From positions 62,001 through 126,000 of the forward strand of contig NZ_BONX01000049.1 in the NCBI RefSeq assembly GCF_016862935.1: DNA of 64,000 bases, read 5' to 3'. Under the pieces are notes generated by a model, which worked only from the letters and a program-made list of their open reading frames with translations, was not told the origin of the DNA and did not search any database. Shown here one piece after another: positions 15,283-24,131 of this stretch (positions within the stretch are counted from its first letter, which is position 1; every line of letters begins with the position of its first letter). The position numbers and the translations under genes are program-made. Source of the stretch: Plantactinospora mayteni (lineage in GTDB: Bacteria; Actinomycetota; Actinomycetes; Mycobacteriales; Micromonosporaceae).

Positions 15283-16775
15283 CGGTCCAGCCCGGCCAGG
15301 TTGACGTACTTGAGTTCCAGCCACTCGTCGAGGCCGTACTTCGAGCCCTCCCGGCCGATGCCGGACTGCTTGATCCCGCCGAACGGCGCCTGCTCGCCGG
15401 AGACCCGTCCGGTGTTGACCGCCACCATGCCGGTCTCGATCGCCTCCGCCGTCCGCCAGATCTGCCCGAGGTTGTGCCCGTAGAGATAGGCGACCAACCC
15501 GTACTCGGAGTCGTTGGCCAGCGCGACCGCCTCCTCCTCGGTGCCGAAGCTCCGGATCGCCGCCACCGGGCCGAAGGTCTCCTCCCGCCAGGCCAGCGAC
15601 TCCGCGGAGAGCCCGTTGACCACGGTCGGCTGGAAGAAGGTGCCACCCAGCTCGTGCGGAGCACCGCCGGTCAGTACCCGGCCGCCCCGGTCGACCAGGT
15701 CTGCGACGTGCCGGCGTACCTTCGCCAGGCCCTGCGCGTCGATCAGCGGGCCCATCTCGACGCCCTCGGTGAAGCCGGTGCCGACCCGCACCGCCTCGGT
15801 ACGCCGCAGCAGCGCCTCGGTGAACCGCTCCCGGATCCCCTCCTGCACCAGGATCCGGTTGGCCGCCGTGCAGATCTGCCCGGCGTTGCGATATTTGGCG
15901 GAGAAGATCCCCTCGACCGCCAGCTCCGGGTCGGCGTCGTCGAAGACCACGAACGCGGCGTTGCCGCCGAGTTCCAGGGAGACCTTCTTGATCCCGTCCG
16001 CGCACTGCCGCATCAGCAGCCGGCCCACCTCGGTCGAGCCGGTGAAGCTGAGCTTGCGGACCACCGGGTTGCCGGTCAGCTCGCGGCCGATCTCCGGCGC
16101 ATCCTGCGCCGACCCGGTGACGATGTTCAGTACCCCCGGCGGCACCCCGGCCCGCCGGCCCAGCTCGGCCAGGGCGAGTGCGGTCAGCGGGGTCTGCTCG
16201 GCCGGTTTCAGCACCAGCGCGCAGCCGGCGGCCAGCGCGGGCGCCGCCTTCCGGGTGATCATCGCGGCCGGCAGGTTCCACGGGGTGATCCCGGCGACCA
16301 CCCCGACCGACTGCTTCCACACCAGGATCCGTTCGGTCGGCGAGTGCGACGGGATCACGTCGCCGTAGACCCGCCGCCCCTCCTCGGCGAACCAGTCCAG
16401 GAACGCGGCACTGTAGAGCACCTCGCCGCGCGCCTCCGGGAACGGTTTGCCCTGCTCGGCGGTGAGCACCGTGGCGACATCGTCCACATGGGAGCGGATC
16501 AGCTCGGCCCAGCGGCGCAGGATCCCCGACCGGTCGATCGCGGTACGCCGCCGCCAGTCCGGCAGCGCCCGCCGAGCCGCCTCGATCGCCCGGGCCGTCT
16601 CCGCCCGGCCGAACCGGGGTACCTCGGCGAGCAGTTCGCCGGTCCCCGGATCATGCACCGGGAACCGGGCACCGTTCTCCGCGCCGACCCACTCGCCGTC
16701 GACGTACGCGTCGGTGCGCAGCAGGGTGCGGTCGGCGATCCTGGAGGTGATCACATCACCGATTGCCGTGGTCAA
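15279..16775 (-). CDS. NAD(P)-dependent aldehyde dehydrogenase (succinate-semialdehyde dehydrogenase-like)
   Basis: Aldehyde dehydrogenase superfamily enzyme of 498 residues. The catalytic Glu is in LELGGNAAFVVFDDAD near residue 268, the nucleophile Cys in GQICTAANR near 300, and the C-terminal FGGIKQSGIGREG closes the fold. It most resembles GabD-type enzymes but could act on aromatic aldehydes such as vanillin or on ring-cleavage semialdehydes. TTG 16775 is chosen because GGGAGG precedes it by 4 bases; GTG 16754 is an alternative. It lies 28 bases after the CoA-ligase-like gene. Confidence 0.88.
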   Translation of the reverse strand: MTTAIGDVITSRIADRTLLRTDAYVDGEWVGAENGARFPVHDPGTGELLAEVPRFGRAETARAIEAARRALPDWRRRTAIDRSGILRRWAELIRSHVDDVATVLTAEQGKPFPEARGEVLYSAAFLDWFAEEGRRVYGDVIPSHSPTERILVWKQSVGVVAGITPWNLPAAMITRKAAPALAAGCALVLKPAEQTPLTALALAELGRRAGVPPGVLNIVTGSAQDAPEIGRELTGNPVVRKLSFTGSTEVGRLLMRQCADGIKKVSLELGGNAAFVVFDDADPELAVEGIFSAKYRNAGQICTAANRILVQEGIRERFTEALLRRTEAVRVGTGFTEGVEMGPLIDAQGLAKVRRHVADLVDRGGRVLTGGAPHELGGTFFQPTVVNGLSAESLAWREETFGPVAAIRSFGTEEEAVALANDSEYGLVAYLYGHNLGQIWRTAEAIETGMVAVNTGRVSGEQAPFGGIKQSGIGREGSKYGLDEWLELKYVNLAGLDR

Positions 16776-16803
16776 CGTTCCTCCCGCCGGATGTGCATCG
16801 GCG

Positions 16804-18300
16804 TCACTCCGGACGTCGAGTCCGTGTCCCGACCGGGGTGGCCGGGGTTGGGGCGACGGCGGCGAGGCCCCGGGCCACCCCCGTCGAGCTGGTGTACCAG
16901 GCCAGGCCGAGCCCTTCGAGGATGCGTACACAGGACTCGGCCGGGTGGGTGTAGGTGTAGACGACCAGCGGTGGCAGGTCGCGGCGGAGCAGTTCGGCCA
17001 GCGCCTCCCGGTCCTGCTCCAGCCGGCCCGCCGAGGCGAGCGAGGTGGCCAGTACCACCGCGTCGACCTCGCCGGAACCGGCCAGCGCCTCGATCGCCGG
17101 CGCGAACGAGCCGGCGGCGATGAACTGCGCGGTCAGGTCGACCGGGTTGACCGGTGAGCCGTACTCCGGCATGAAGCCGGCGAGCCGTTGTCGCAGCTCC
17201 GGCGAGAGTTCCGGTACCTCAAGTCCGGCGTCCCGGCAGGCGTCGGCCAGCCACACCCCGGCCCCGCCGGAGGTGGCCAGAATGCCGACCCGGCGCCCGC
17301 CCAATGTCGGCACCTTGTCCAACGCCTGGAGTACGTCGATCAGCTCCCGCTCGCCGCCGGCCTGGGTGATCCCCTCGGTGGCGCAGAGCGCGGTCAGCCC
17401 GTCCAGGCTGGTCGCGTCGTGCCGGGTGTGTGCCAGGCTGCCCCGGGCACCCGCATCGGAGCGCCCGAGCCGGGCCACCAGCAGCCGCTTGCCGAGCTGC
17501 CGGGCCTGCCGGGCCAGCGCGGCTAGCCGCTCCGGCTCGGCCACCCCCTCCAGCACCAGTACCGCCAGGGTGGTGTCGGTCTCGACCAGCAGCCGGTCGG
17601 CCAGCTCCAGTACGTCGAGGTCGCCCTCGTTGCCGGTGCTGATCAGGTAGTTGAAGCCGATCCCGGCCCGGGAGCCCCACTGCGCCACCGCGAAGCCGAG
17701 CCCGCCACTGTGCGACAGCACCGCCACCCGGCCGGGCAACACCACCTGGCCGGTACGGGCCGCGTCGAGCACCGGGCTGAAGGTGAGCGGTGCCGAGGCC
17801 GGCAGGCTGGCCAGGCCCTCGCAGTTCGGGCCGAGGATCCGCATCGAGGTGGTCGGCACGATCGCGGCGATCTCGTCGCGCAGTTCGGCACCGTGCCCCA
17901 TGCCCTCGCCGAAACCGGAGCTGAGCACGATGGCGACCCGTACCCCGGCCGCCGCGCAGTCCCGCAGCACCGCCGGGACCAGCTTGGCCTTGACCATCAC
18001 CATCGCCACCTCGACCGGCTCGGGCAGCTCCCGCACCGACGGGTACGCCGGGTGGCCCTGCACGGTGGCCCGGGTCGGGTTGACCGGATAGACCCGGCCG
18101 GCGTAGCCGGCGGCGGCGAGCAGGCCGAGCGGCCGGCCGCCCAGGCTCACCGGATTGTCCGAGGCCCCGATGATCGCCAGGCTCTCCGGATGCAGCAGTA
18201 CGTCCAGCAGCGAACGCTCCCCGACCGGTGAACGCTCCCCGACCGGCGCTGTCCCCAGCCCGTCCACCCCCGGCCCGACCACGCGATCGACGCTGGTCAT
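16804..18300 (-). CDS. NDP-forming acyl-CoA synthetase alpha-subunit-like protein, no ATP-grasp domain
   Basis: 498-residue protein with an N-terminal CoA-binding Rossmann domain (residues 30-125) and two succinyl-CoA-ligase-like flavodoxin domains. VLSHSGGLGFAVAQWG lies near residue 185, and an AHTRHDA segment near 290 is in the position of the phosphohistidine loop of acetate-CoA ligases. The ATP-grasp beta domain usually fused to, or adjacent to, this module is absent here and in the neighbouring genes. It overlaps the FAH gene by 4 bases (ATGA). It could activate an aromatic or pathway acid if the beta subunit is elsewhere, or be a CoA transferase-like protein. Confidence 0.8.
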   Translation of the reverse strand: MTSVDRVVGPGVDGLGTAPVGERSPVGERSLLDVLLHPESLAIIGASDNPVSLGGRPLGLLAAAGYAGRVYPVNPTRATVQGHPAYPSVRELPEPVEVAMVMVKAKLVPAVLRDCAAAGVRVAIVLSSGFGEGMGHGAELRDEIAAIVPTTSMRILGPNCEGLASLPASAPLTFSPVLDAARTGQVVLPGRVAVLSHSGGLGFAVAQWGSRAGIGFNYLISTGNEGDLDVLELADRLLVETDTTLAVLVLEGVAEPERLAALARQARQLGKRLLVARLGRSDAGARGSLAHTRHDATSLDGLTALCATEGITQAGGERELIDVLQALDKVPTLGGRRVGILATSGGAGVWLADACRDAGLEVPELSPELRQRLAGFMPEYGSPVNPVDLTAQFIAAGSFAPAIEALAGSGEVDAVVLATSLASAGRLEQDREALAELLRRDLPPLVVYTYTHPAESCVRILEGLGLAWYTSSTGVARGLAAVAPTPATPVGTRTRRPE

Positions 18301-19181
18301 CGGGGCTCGCTTCCGGCGGTCACGCTGGTCCGCAGGTCGCCGAGACCGCTGATCGTGGCCACCAGTTCGTCGCCGGGCTCGATCGGCCCAACTCCCGGCG
18401 GTGCACCGGTGAAGATCAGGTCACCGGGCCGGAGCGTCATCACCCGGGAGGCGTACGCGACGATCTCCGGCACCGCCACCAGCATGTCGGCGGTGTTCAC
18501 CCGCTGCCGCCGCTCGCCACCGACCAGCAGCTCGATCTCGAACTCGCCGGGCGGGCCAGCCTCGTCGGCGGTGGTCAGCCACGGGCCGAGCGGGCTGAAC
18601 GTGTCGTAGCTCTTGCGCCGCGACCGGTCACCCGGGCTGCGTACCGTGATGTCCAGCCCGATGCTGTAGCCGACGACGTGCTCCAGTGCCCGGTCGGCCG
18701 GGATGTCCCGACCGCCCCGGCCGAGCACCACCACCAGCTCCGACTCGTGGTGCACCTCGTGTCCGGCGGCGAGGATCTCGGCCGGCAGCACGATCGGCTC
18801 CCCGGGACCGGCCAGCGAGGAGGGTGCCTTGAGGAAGACATCGAACGACATCATCCACTCCTCGACCTTGCCGAGGGTGCGCTCCTGCACCGCGTGCATC
18901 TCGTGCACGTGCTCGGCATAGTTGCTGGCCGCAGCGATGATCTTCGAGGGGTTCAGCGCGGGCGCACGCAGCCGTACCTGGTCCAGCGGGACGACCGGGC
19001 CGGTGGCGGCGGCCTTGGTCAGCCGGTCCGCCAGCTCGGCGTAGTCCCGGCAGAGCCGGCGCCAGCCGCCCGCCGTCTCCGGGTCGGGATCGTGTGGCCA
19101 GGGCAGCGCGCCGGTCAGGTCGACCACGCCACCGTCGAGGACCGCACCGATCCGGTAGTCGTCGAAGATGCAGAGTTTCAC
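18297..19181 (-). CDS. Fumarylacetoacetate hydrolase family protein (fumarylpyruvate hydrolase-like)
   Basis: C-C bond hydrolase or isomerase of the FAH family, 294 residues. The metal-binding acids are in HHESELVVVLG near residue 145 and SIGLDITVRS near 175. NYAEHVHEM near 92 and GDLIFTGAPPGVGP near 260 are family signatures. GTG 19181 overlaps the TGA of the gentisate-dioxygenase-like gene by 4 bases, so the two are translationally coupled. Directly after a gentisate dioxygenase, the expected reaction is hydrolysis of maleylpyruvate or fumarylpyruvate. Confidence 0.88.
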   Translation of the reverse strand: MKLCIFDDYRIGAVLDGGVVDLTGALPWPHDPDPETAGGWRRLCRDYAELADRLTKAAATGPVVPLDQVRLRAPALNPSKIIAAASNYAEHVHEMHAVQERTLGKVEEWMMSFDVFLKAPSSLAGPGEPIVLPAEILAAGHEVHHESELVVVLGRGGRDIPADRALEHVVGYSIGLDITVRSPGDRSRRKSYDTFSPLGPWLTTADEAGPPGEFEIELLVGGERRQRVNTADMLVAVPEIVAYASRVMTLRPGDLIFTGAPPGVGPIEPGDELVATISGLGDLRTSVTAGSEPR

Positions 19182-20389
19182 AGCGACTCCCCCGAGGCGG
19201 AGGCGGAGGCGGAGGCGGTGGCGGAGGCGGTGGCGGAGGCGGTGGCGGAGGCGGAGGCGGTCGCGGGGATCGGGGCGGACTCGACGGTTCGGGCGGTGAA
19301 GGTGGTGGTGACCGGCTGCGGGTCGTCGAGCGCGCGTTCCCGGTAGATGCCGAGCGCCCGCAACACCGGGGCGTCGGTCAGCCGGAACAGGTCGGCCGGG
19401 GTGGCCGCGTGGTGCTCGACCGGTATCCAGGACGGCACCACGAACATGTCGCCGGGCGCCCAGTCGAAACGCTGGCCGCCGATCACGCTGTGCCCCTCGC
19501 CCCGGAAGACCACCCAGATCGCGTTGCCGGTCTGCTGCCGGGCCTCGGTCGGCCGGCCCGCCGGCAGCCGGTGCATGCTGCAACTCAGCGTCGGCAGCAC
19601 GCTCGCCCCCGACTCCGGGTTGGTGAATTCGAGGCTCACCGGCGCCTGGTCGGCCTCGGCGGCCAGCCGGGTCAACTCGGCGTCGGTCTCCGTCCAGCGG
19701 TAGACCAGCAGCCGGGACGACCGGGGGTCCAGCTCGTCGGTGACCGCGCCGGCCCGGAACCGGCCCGGATGCCCGGCGTGGTCGACCTCGGAGACGTTGC
19801 GGGTCGCCGGCTGCGGCTGGGCGAACTCCGGGTACTCCTCGAAGAACACCCCGTCCAGCGCCTCGATCATCGGCAGGTCGAGTCCGTCGAACCAGACCAT
19901 CGACTCGGTACCGCCGTTGGTGTGGTCGTGCCAGTGCATGCTCGGGGTCAGGATCAGGTCGCCGGGGTGCATGTCGCAGGCGTCGCCGTCCACTGTGGTC
20001 CACACTCCGCTGCCGGCGAGTACGAACCGGATCGCGCCGGGCGAGTGCCGGTGCGCGGGTGCGGTCTCGTGCGGGCCGAGGCACTGGATCGCCCCCCAGA
20101 GGGTGCCGACCGCGTACGGCCGGCCGGCCAGGCCCGGGTTGCCGAGGCTGAGTACCCGGCGCTCGCCGCCGCGCTCGACCGGTACGAGGTCGATCGCCCG
20201 CTCGCCGAGCGCCCGGAGCTGGGCGCCGTTCCAGAGCCACGGTACCGCCTTCGGGCGCGGCGTCTCGGTCAGCAGCTCGCCGGTGATGTTCCAGAGTGGA
20301 TGCAGGTCGAGCGCGTCGAGGTCGCGGTAGAGCCGCTCCAGCTCCTCGCCGGTGGCGTCCTGCACGCCAGCGGAGTTGTCAGAGATCAT
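19178..20389 (-). CDS. Gentisate 1,2-dioxygenase-like bicupin
   Basis: Ring-cleavage dioxygenase of the bicupin class, 403 residues. The N-terminal cupin has the iron-binding pair in PAHRHSPGAIRF near residue 108 and MHWHDHTNGG near 148; a second cupin follows (GDMFVVPSWIPVEHH near 330). It should cleave gentisate, or a salicylate or 1-hydroxy-2-naphthoate relative, to a maleylpyruvate-type product. ATG 20389 has GAGGGGG 6 bases upstream. The last 28 residues are an Ala/Ser/Thr tail coded by a hexanucleotide array, outside the conserved fold. It is coupled to the FAH gene downstream. Confidence 0.85.
   Translation of the reverse strand: MISDNSAGVQDATGEELERLYRDLDALDLHPLWNITGELLTETPRPKAVPWLWNGAQLRALGERAIDLVPVERGGERRVLSLGNPGLAGRPYAVGTLWGAIQCLGPHETAPAHRHSPGAIRFVLAGSGVWTTVDGDACDMHPGDLILTPSMHWHDHTNGGTESMVWFDGLDLPMIEALDGVFFEEYPEFAQPQPATRNVSEVDHAGHPGRFRAGAVTDELDPRSSRLLVYRWTETDAELTRLAAEADQAPVSLEFTNPESGASVLPTLSCSMHRLPAGRPTEARQQTGNAIWVVFRGEGHSVIGGQRFDWAPGDMFVVPSWIPVEHHAATPADLFRLTDAPVLRALGIYRERALDDPQPVTTTFTARTVESAPIPATASASATASATASATASASASASGESL
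19196..19261. repeat. Eleven-copy hexanucleotide array (GGCGGA/GGCGGT)
   Basis: Eleven uninterrupted 6-base units alternate irregularly between GGCGGA and GGCGGT. On the minus strand they code for the Ala-Ser / Ala-Thr tail of the gentisate-dioxygenase-like protein, ending 15 bases before its stop codon. Unit gain or loss would alter tail length but not the frame. Confidence 0.9.
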
Positions 20390-20456
20390 GATGGCCCCCT
20401 CGTCCCCTTCCCCGGGGACTTCCGAACGGCACCGGGGTCGGTGTGGTCGATGTGCG

Positions 20457-21812
20457 TCATGCGGCGCCGGCCGGCGCGGGACGGTCGGACGCGGCGCCGC
20501 CCGTGGAGCCGGTCGCATCCGGAGAACCGGTCGCCTCGGGGGAACCGGTCGCATCCGGGGAACCGGCGGTCGCGGTCGGCTCCGGGAGGCGGGCGATGCC
20601 GAACCGCCGTACGCTCTCCAGCAGCGACGCCCGGCGTACCCAGTTCCGGTGCCGGTCCGGGTCGGCGGTGATGGCCCGCAACTCGTCCTGGTTGGCCCGG
20701 CGACGGGCCGGATCGGTCTCCTTGAGCCGCTCGGTGTTGCGGTGCGTGTCCGCCTGGACGTAGTCGAGCGCGACCCTGCGGCGTAGCGTCGCGAACGCGG
20801 TCAGTTCGGCCTCGGCGTCCGCGCCGGCCCGGATCCGGACCAGCCGGCGCACCACGTCCATCGCGTCGTGGATGCCGCTGTTCAGGCCGACCCCGCCGAC
20901 CGGGCTGTTGATGTGCGCGGCGTCCCCGACGATCACCACGTTGCCCAGCCGGAACGTGCTGGCCACCCGCTGGTGCACGTTGTAGATCTGCCGGTCGACG
21001 ATCGGATAGTCCTCGGACCGGGGCGCGATCTTCTGGAGCTGCGTCTGGAGGGTGGCCGGGTCGAGCGCCACCTCGCGCGGCTGGTCGACCGGTACCGGAT
21101 AGACGGCTCGCCAGGATTCCCTGGTGTGCAACAGGAACAGCCACTCCCGGGGATCGGCCACGTAGTTCACGTCGGCCAGCCCGGGGATCAGCTCCCGCAG
21201 GTCGACCGAGGTGCTGACGATCAGGAACCGCTCCGGATAGGTGTGCCCCGCGAAGCCGATGCCGAGGGTCTGCCGGACGGTGCTGTTCGCGCCGTCCGCG
21301 CCGATCAGGTGTGATCCGTGGATCTCGGTCTCGCCGTCGCCGGTCCGGACCGTGACCGCCACCCCGCCGTCGACCTCGCGTACCCCGAGCACCCGGGCGC
21401 CGAAGACGAGCCGGGCCGATTCCGCCGCGCGCAGCCGCTCAACCAGCATCCGGACCAGGTGCTGCTGGTTGAGCTGCAACCGGTACGGATAGGCGGTCTC
21501 GTCGCGGAGCAGCCCGAAGTCGAACTCGGCGACCAGCCCGGCGTCCCGGTCCCGGTGCTGGAACCGGGGCACCACCAGGCCCTCGGCGATCATCTGGTCG
21601 GCGATGCCGAGTTCGCCGAGGAGTTCGAGGGTCGGCGGGTGGAAGGTCGAGGCCCGCCAGTCGGTCTTCGGCTCGGGTTCGGCCTCGATCAGCACGACCG
21701 GCACACCGTGGCGGACCAACTCCGCGGCGGCGGTCACGCCGACCGGACCGGCCCCGACGACGAGCACCGGCGCCGTGACGTCGGTCGGAATCGTCATGGA
21801 CATGCTTTTCAT
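20457..21812 (-). CDS. FAD-dependent aromatic monooxygenase (group A flavoprotein hydroxylase)
   Basis: Single-component flavin hydroxylase of 451 residues. The FAD dinucleotide motif is VVGAGPVGVTAAAEL near residue 18, the NADPH/FAD motif DGANSTVRQTLG near 175, and GDAAHINSPVGGVGLNSGIHD near 297. It resembles MhpA / 3-hydroxybenzoate hydroxylases but lacks the C-terminal thioredoxin-like domain of MhpA. Placed before a gentisate dioxygenase gene, 3-hydroxybenzoate 6-hydroxylation is a reasonable guess. ATG 21812 is tentative (also 21803, 21797); no clear ribosome site. The C-terminus carries repeats of Ala-Thr-Gly-Ser-Pro-Asp/Glu. Operator site B is 41 bases upstream. Confidence 0.85.
   Translation of the reverse strand: MKSMSMTIPTDVTAPVLVVGAGPVGVTAAAELVRHGVPVVLIEAEPEPKTDWRASTFHPPTLELLGELGIADQMIAEGLVVPRFQHRDRDAGLVAEFDFGLLRDETAYPYRLQLNQQHLVRMLVERLRAAESARLVFGARVLGVREVDGGVAVTVRTGDGETEIHGSHLIGADGANSTVRQTLGIGFAGHTYPERFLIVSTSVDLRELIPGLADVNYVADPREWLFLLHTRESWRAVYPVPVDQPREVALDPATLQTQLQKIAPRSEDYPIVDRQIYNVHQRVASTFRLGNVVIVGDAAHINSPVGGVGLNSGIHDAMDVVRRLVRIRAGADAEAELTAFATLRRRVALDYVQADTHRNTERLKETDPARRRANQDELRAITADPDRHRNWVRRASLLESVRRFGIARLPEPTATAGSPDATGSPEATGSPDATGSTGGAASDRPAPAGAA
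20506..20566. repeat. 18-base tandem repeat coding for the monooxygenase tail
   Basis: Three full units (20506-20523, 20524-20541, 20542-20559) of the type GAACCGGTCGCATCCGGG and a partial fourth. On the minus strand they encode six-residue repeats in the C-terminal tail of the flavin monooxygenase. Confidence 0.85.
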
Positions 21813-21852
21813 CGTAGCCACGATTCCAATTACCGGAAGAGATGGATCAGAG

Positions 21853-21869
21853 ATTCTGCAACCCGGAAC
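21853..21869. promoter_or_regulatory. Inverted-repeat operator, site B
   Basis: ATTCTG-CAACC-CGGAAC in the 164-base gap upstream of the flavin monooxygenase, 41 bases from its start. The hexamers are identical to those of site C at 26364-26380 and match sites A and D in 10 of 12 positions. This gap also implies a promoter inside the long catabolic run. Confidence 0.6.
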
Positions 21870-21976
21870 ACTTGCCCTACCAGGGGTCGGCGACCACTGG
21901 CCACTGTGCTCGGTCCGGCTGAACCGGCACCGCCCGGACGACCGATGGTCGACCGGGTGGGGCGCGCGGGTACGGG

Positions 21977-22735
21977 TCAGCCGGCGGCGTACCGGTCGCG
22001 CAGCCGGTAGATGTCGAGGGTCAGTTCGCCGTGACGGATCCGGTCGAGATAGCGCCGCTCGTCGGCCTGGCGCTGCCGGGCGGCGGCGAGTACCGCGTCG
22101 ACCCGGTCGGCCGGCAGCACGAGTACGCCGTCCTCGTCGGCGAGTACCAGGTCGCCGTCGTGCACGGTGACCCCGCCGAGCACGATCGGGGCGCCGACCG
22201 TACCCGGATCGCTCTTGATGGTGCCGCGGACCGCGACCGAACTGCTGAAGGTCGGGAAGTCGCGGGCGGCGAGCGCGGCGGTGTCCCGGACCCCGCCGTC
22301 GATCACGAGCCCTCCGATGCCGCGCTGCTGGGCGGCGACGGTGAGCACCTCGCCCCAGTAGCCGCACGGTTCGCCCTGCGCGGCCACCACCAGCACCTGG
22401 CCGGACCGGGCCGCCTCGACGGCGATGTGCAGCGGCAGGTTGTCGGCCGGCGCGGTCCGCACCGGCAGGGCCGGACCGGCCAGCCGGGCTCCGGGCCAGG
22501 CCGGCCGCAGGGTGTACGGCAGGAAGCACTCCTGCCGGGACGCCTCGTAGACGGTGGCGGTGCCGAGCCCGAGCAGTTCCGCCGCCACCTCGTCGAAGGC
22601 GGCATACCCGGTGCCTGTCATCGGCTCGACCGGCCTCGGCTGCTCGGCTGGCGCCAGCGGCGTGCCCAGCGTCGGCGGCGTGCCGGGGTCGGGAGCGGGC
22701 CGCCCGGCGGCACCCACCGGCTCGACCGGCGGCAT
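21977..22735 (-). CDS. RraA-family aldolase-like protein, copy 1
   Basis: Member of the RraA / HMG-CHA aldolase family, 252 residues. These metal-dependent class II aldolases cleave 4-carboxy-4-hydroxy-2-oxoadipate to pyruvate and oxaloacetate. The active-site block reads YWGEVLTVAAQQRG followed by VIDGGVRDTAAL. A Pro-rich N-terminal extension of 38 residues precedes the conserved fold; ATG 22621 would remove it. ATG 22735 is kept because it overlaps the stop of copy 2 (TGATG). It is the last of three adjacent family members. Confidence 0.85.
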   Translation of the reverse strand: MPPVEPVGAAGRPAPDPGTPPTLGTPLAPAEQPRPVEPMTGTGYAAFDEVAAELLGLGTATVYEASRQECFLPYTLRPAWPGARLAGPALPVRTAPADNLPLHIAVEAARSGQVLVVAAQGEPCGYWGEVLTVAAQQRGIGGLVIDGGVRDTAALAARDFPTFSSSVAVRGTIKSDPGTVGAPIVLGGVTVHDGDLVLADEDGVLVLPADRVDAVLAAARQRQADERRYLDRIRHGELTLDIYRLRDRYAAG

Positions 22736-23427
22736 CAGGCTTCCGCTCGGCGTTGTAGCTGGTGGTAGCCGTGCCGGCGGCGGGCCTCGGCGAGGCTGCT
22801 CCCGGCCAGGATCTCGGCCACGATCGCCTCCTCGCTGGCGTGGATCCGGCCGGCCAGCGCCAGCACCTCGTCCTCGACGTCCGGCGGCACCGCCAGTACG
22901 CCGTCGGCGTCGCCGAGCAGCAGTTGCCCGGCGGCCACCTGGACCCCGCCGACCGTCACCGGCCGGCCGACGTCGGAGACCTCGACCCGGTCCTTGCCGG
23001 TACGCATGAACCGGCCCCGGGAGTAGAGCGGATAGCCCAGGTCCAGCGCCCGGGCGACATCCCGGCAGACCCCGTCGATGACCGTGCCGGCCACGCCCCG
23101 GTGGTGCGCCATGGCGGTGAGGATGTCGCCCCAGACGGTGCAGTCGGTACGCCCGGCGTTGTCCAGTACCACCACCTGGCCGGGCGGCACGTCGTCGAGA
23201 TAGTCGCCGACGCTGCCGGCCGGATGACCGGCGGTGACGTAGCGGACCGTGAAGGCGCGCCCGCAGAGCCGGGCACCGTCGGCGAGCGGTGCGATCCCGA
23301 GCAGGCTGCCGGGGCGGCCCAGCCGGTCGAGTGCGTCGGAGACGGTCGCGGTCGAGTACGCCGCCAGCGGGTGGCTCATGCCGGAGTCGGCTACCGCCCG
23401 CCCGAGCCGATCTGTGCTGCCCACCAT
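22735..23427 (-). CDS. RraA-family aldolase-like protein, copy 2
   Basis: RraA / CHA-aldolase family protein of 230 residues. The active-site block VWGDILTAMAHHRG and VIDGVCRDVARA retains the Asp of WGD and the Arg-Asp pair, so it is the best candidate among the three for an active aldolase. Its start overlaps the stop of copy 3 by one base (TGATG), with GGAGGAG just upstream. The C-terminal helix (EEAIVAEILAGSSLAEARRRHG) resembles known HMG/CHA aldolases. Confidence 0.88.
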   Translation of the reverse strand: MVGSTDRLGRAVADSGMSHPLAAYSTATVSDALDRLGRPGSLLGIAPLADGARLCGRAFTVRYVTAGHPAGSVGDYLDDVPPGQVVVLDNAGRTDCTVWGDILTAMAHHRGVAGTVIDGVCRDVARALDLGYPLYSRGRFMRTGKDRVEVSDVGRPVTVGGVQVAAGQLLLGDADGVLAVPPDVEDEVLALAGRIHASEEAIVAEILAGSSLAEARRRHGYHQLQRRAEA

Positions 23428-24131
23428 CACTCCTCCACCGAGGGGAACTTGCTGTCGTGCATCACCTGGTCGACCGGCTGACCGGAGCGGACCGCCTCGG
23501 CCATGCCCTCCTCGCGCCGGACGATGCGCTCGGCGAGCCCGACGACCCGCTCCGCCTCGGCGGCGGGGACGAAGACCACCCCGTTGCGGTCCGCGACGAC
23601 CCAGTCCCCGGTCTGCACCGGTACGCCCGCCACCTCGATCCGCTCGTCCATCCCGAGCTGCACGATCCGGCCCCGGGCGCTGACCGGCACCACCGCCCGG
23701 CCGAAGACCGGGAAGTCGAGTTCCTCGCTCTCGGCGATGTCCCGGCAGGCCCCGTCGATCACCACGCCGCCGATGCCGCGCCGGGTGGCGGCCAGTGCCA
23801 GGATGCCGCCCCAGCAGGAGACGTCGAGCCGGCCGTCGTTGGCGATCACGAGTACCTGGCCGGGGCCGGCGGAGTCGACCGCCGCCGCCGCGATGTGCGC
23901 CGCCGGCTGCCCGTGCTGGCGGGGTCCGGCCCGTACGGTGCGGACCGTACCCACCACCGCCTCCCCGACCGGCCAGAGTGGACGGATCCCGGTGGTCGCC
24001 CCGGCCAGCCCGAGGGTGTCCAGCGCGTCGGAGAGCGCGCAGGTGTCCAACCGCGCGATCCGGTCCCGCAGCGGCACCCCGTCCGGTCCGGTCCTGCCCG
24101 CGCCGGTCGTACCCACGGTGGCGCCGGTCAT
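23427..24131 (-). CDS. RraA-family aldolase-like protein, copy 3
   Basis: Third RraA-family member, 234 residues, directly after the extradiol dioxygenase gene (ATGA overlap). The block reads CWGGILALAATRRG and VIDGACRDIAES, so Gly replaces the Asp of copy 2 in WGD. The copies are clearly different from each other, so this is an old duplication or recruitment, not a recent one. Different 2-oxo-acid aldol substrates or oxaloacetate decarboxylase activity are possible. Confidence 0.87.
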   Translation of the reverse strand: MTGATVGTTGAGRTGPDGVPLRDRIARLDTCALSDALDTLGLAGATTGIRPLWPVGEAVVGTVRTVRAGPRQHGQPAAHIAAAAVDSAGPGQVLVIANDGRLDVSCWGGILALAATRRGIGGVVIDGACRDIAESEELDFPVFGRAVVPVSARGRIVQLGMDERIEVAGVPVQTGDWVVADRNGVVFVPAAEAERVVGLAERIVRREEGMAEAVRSGQPVDQVMHDSKFPSVEE

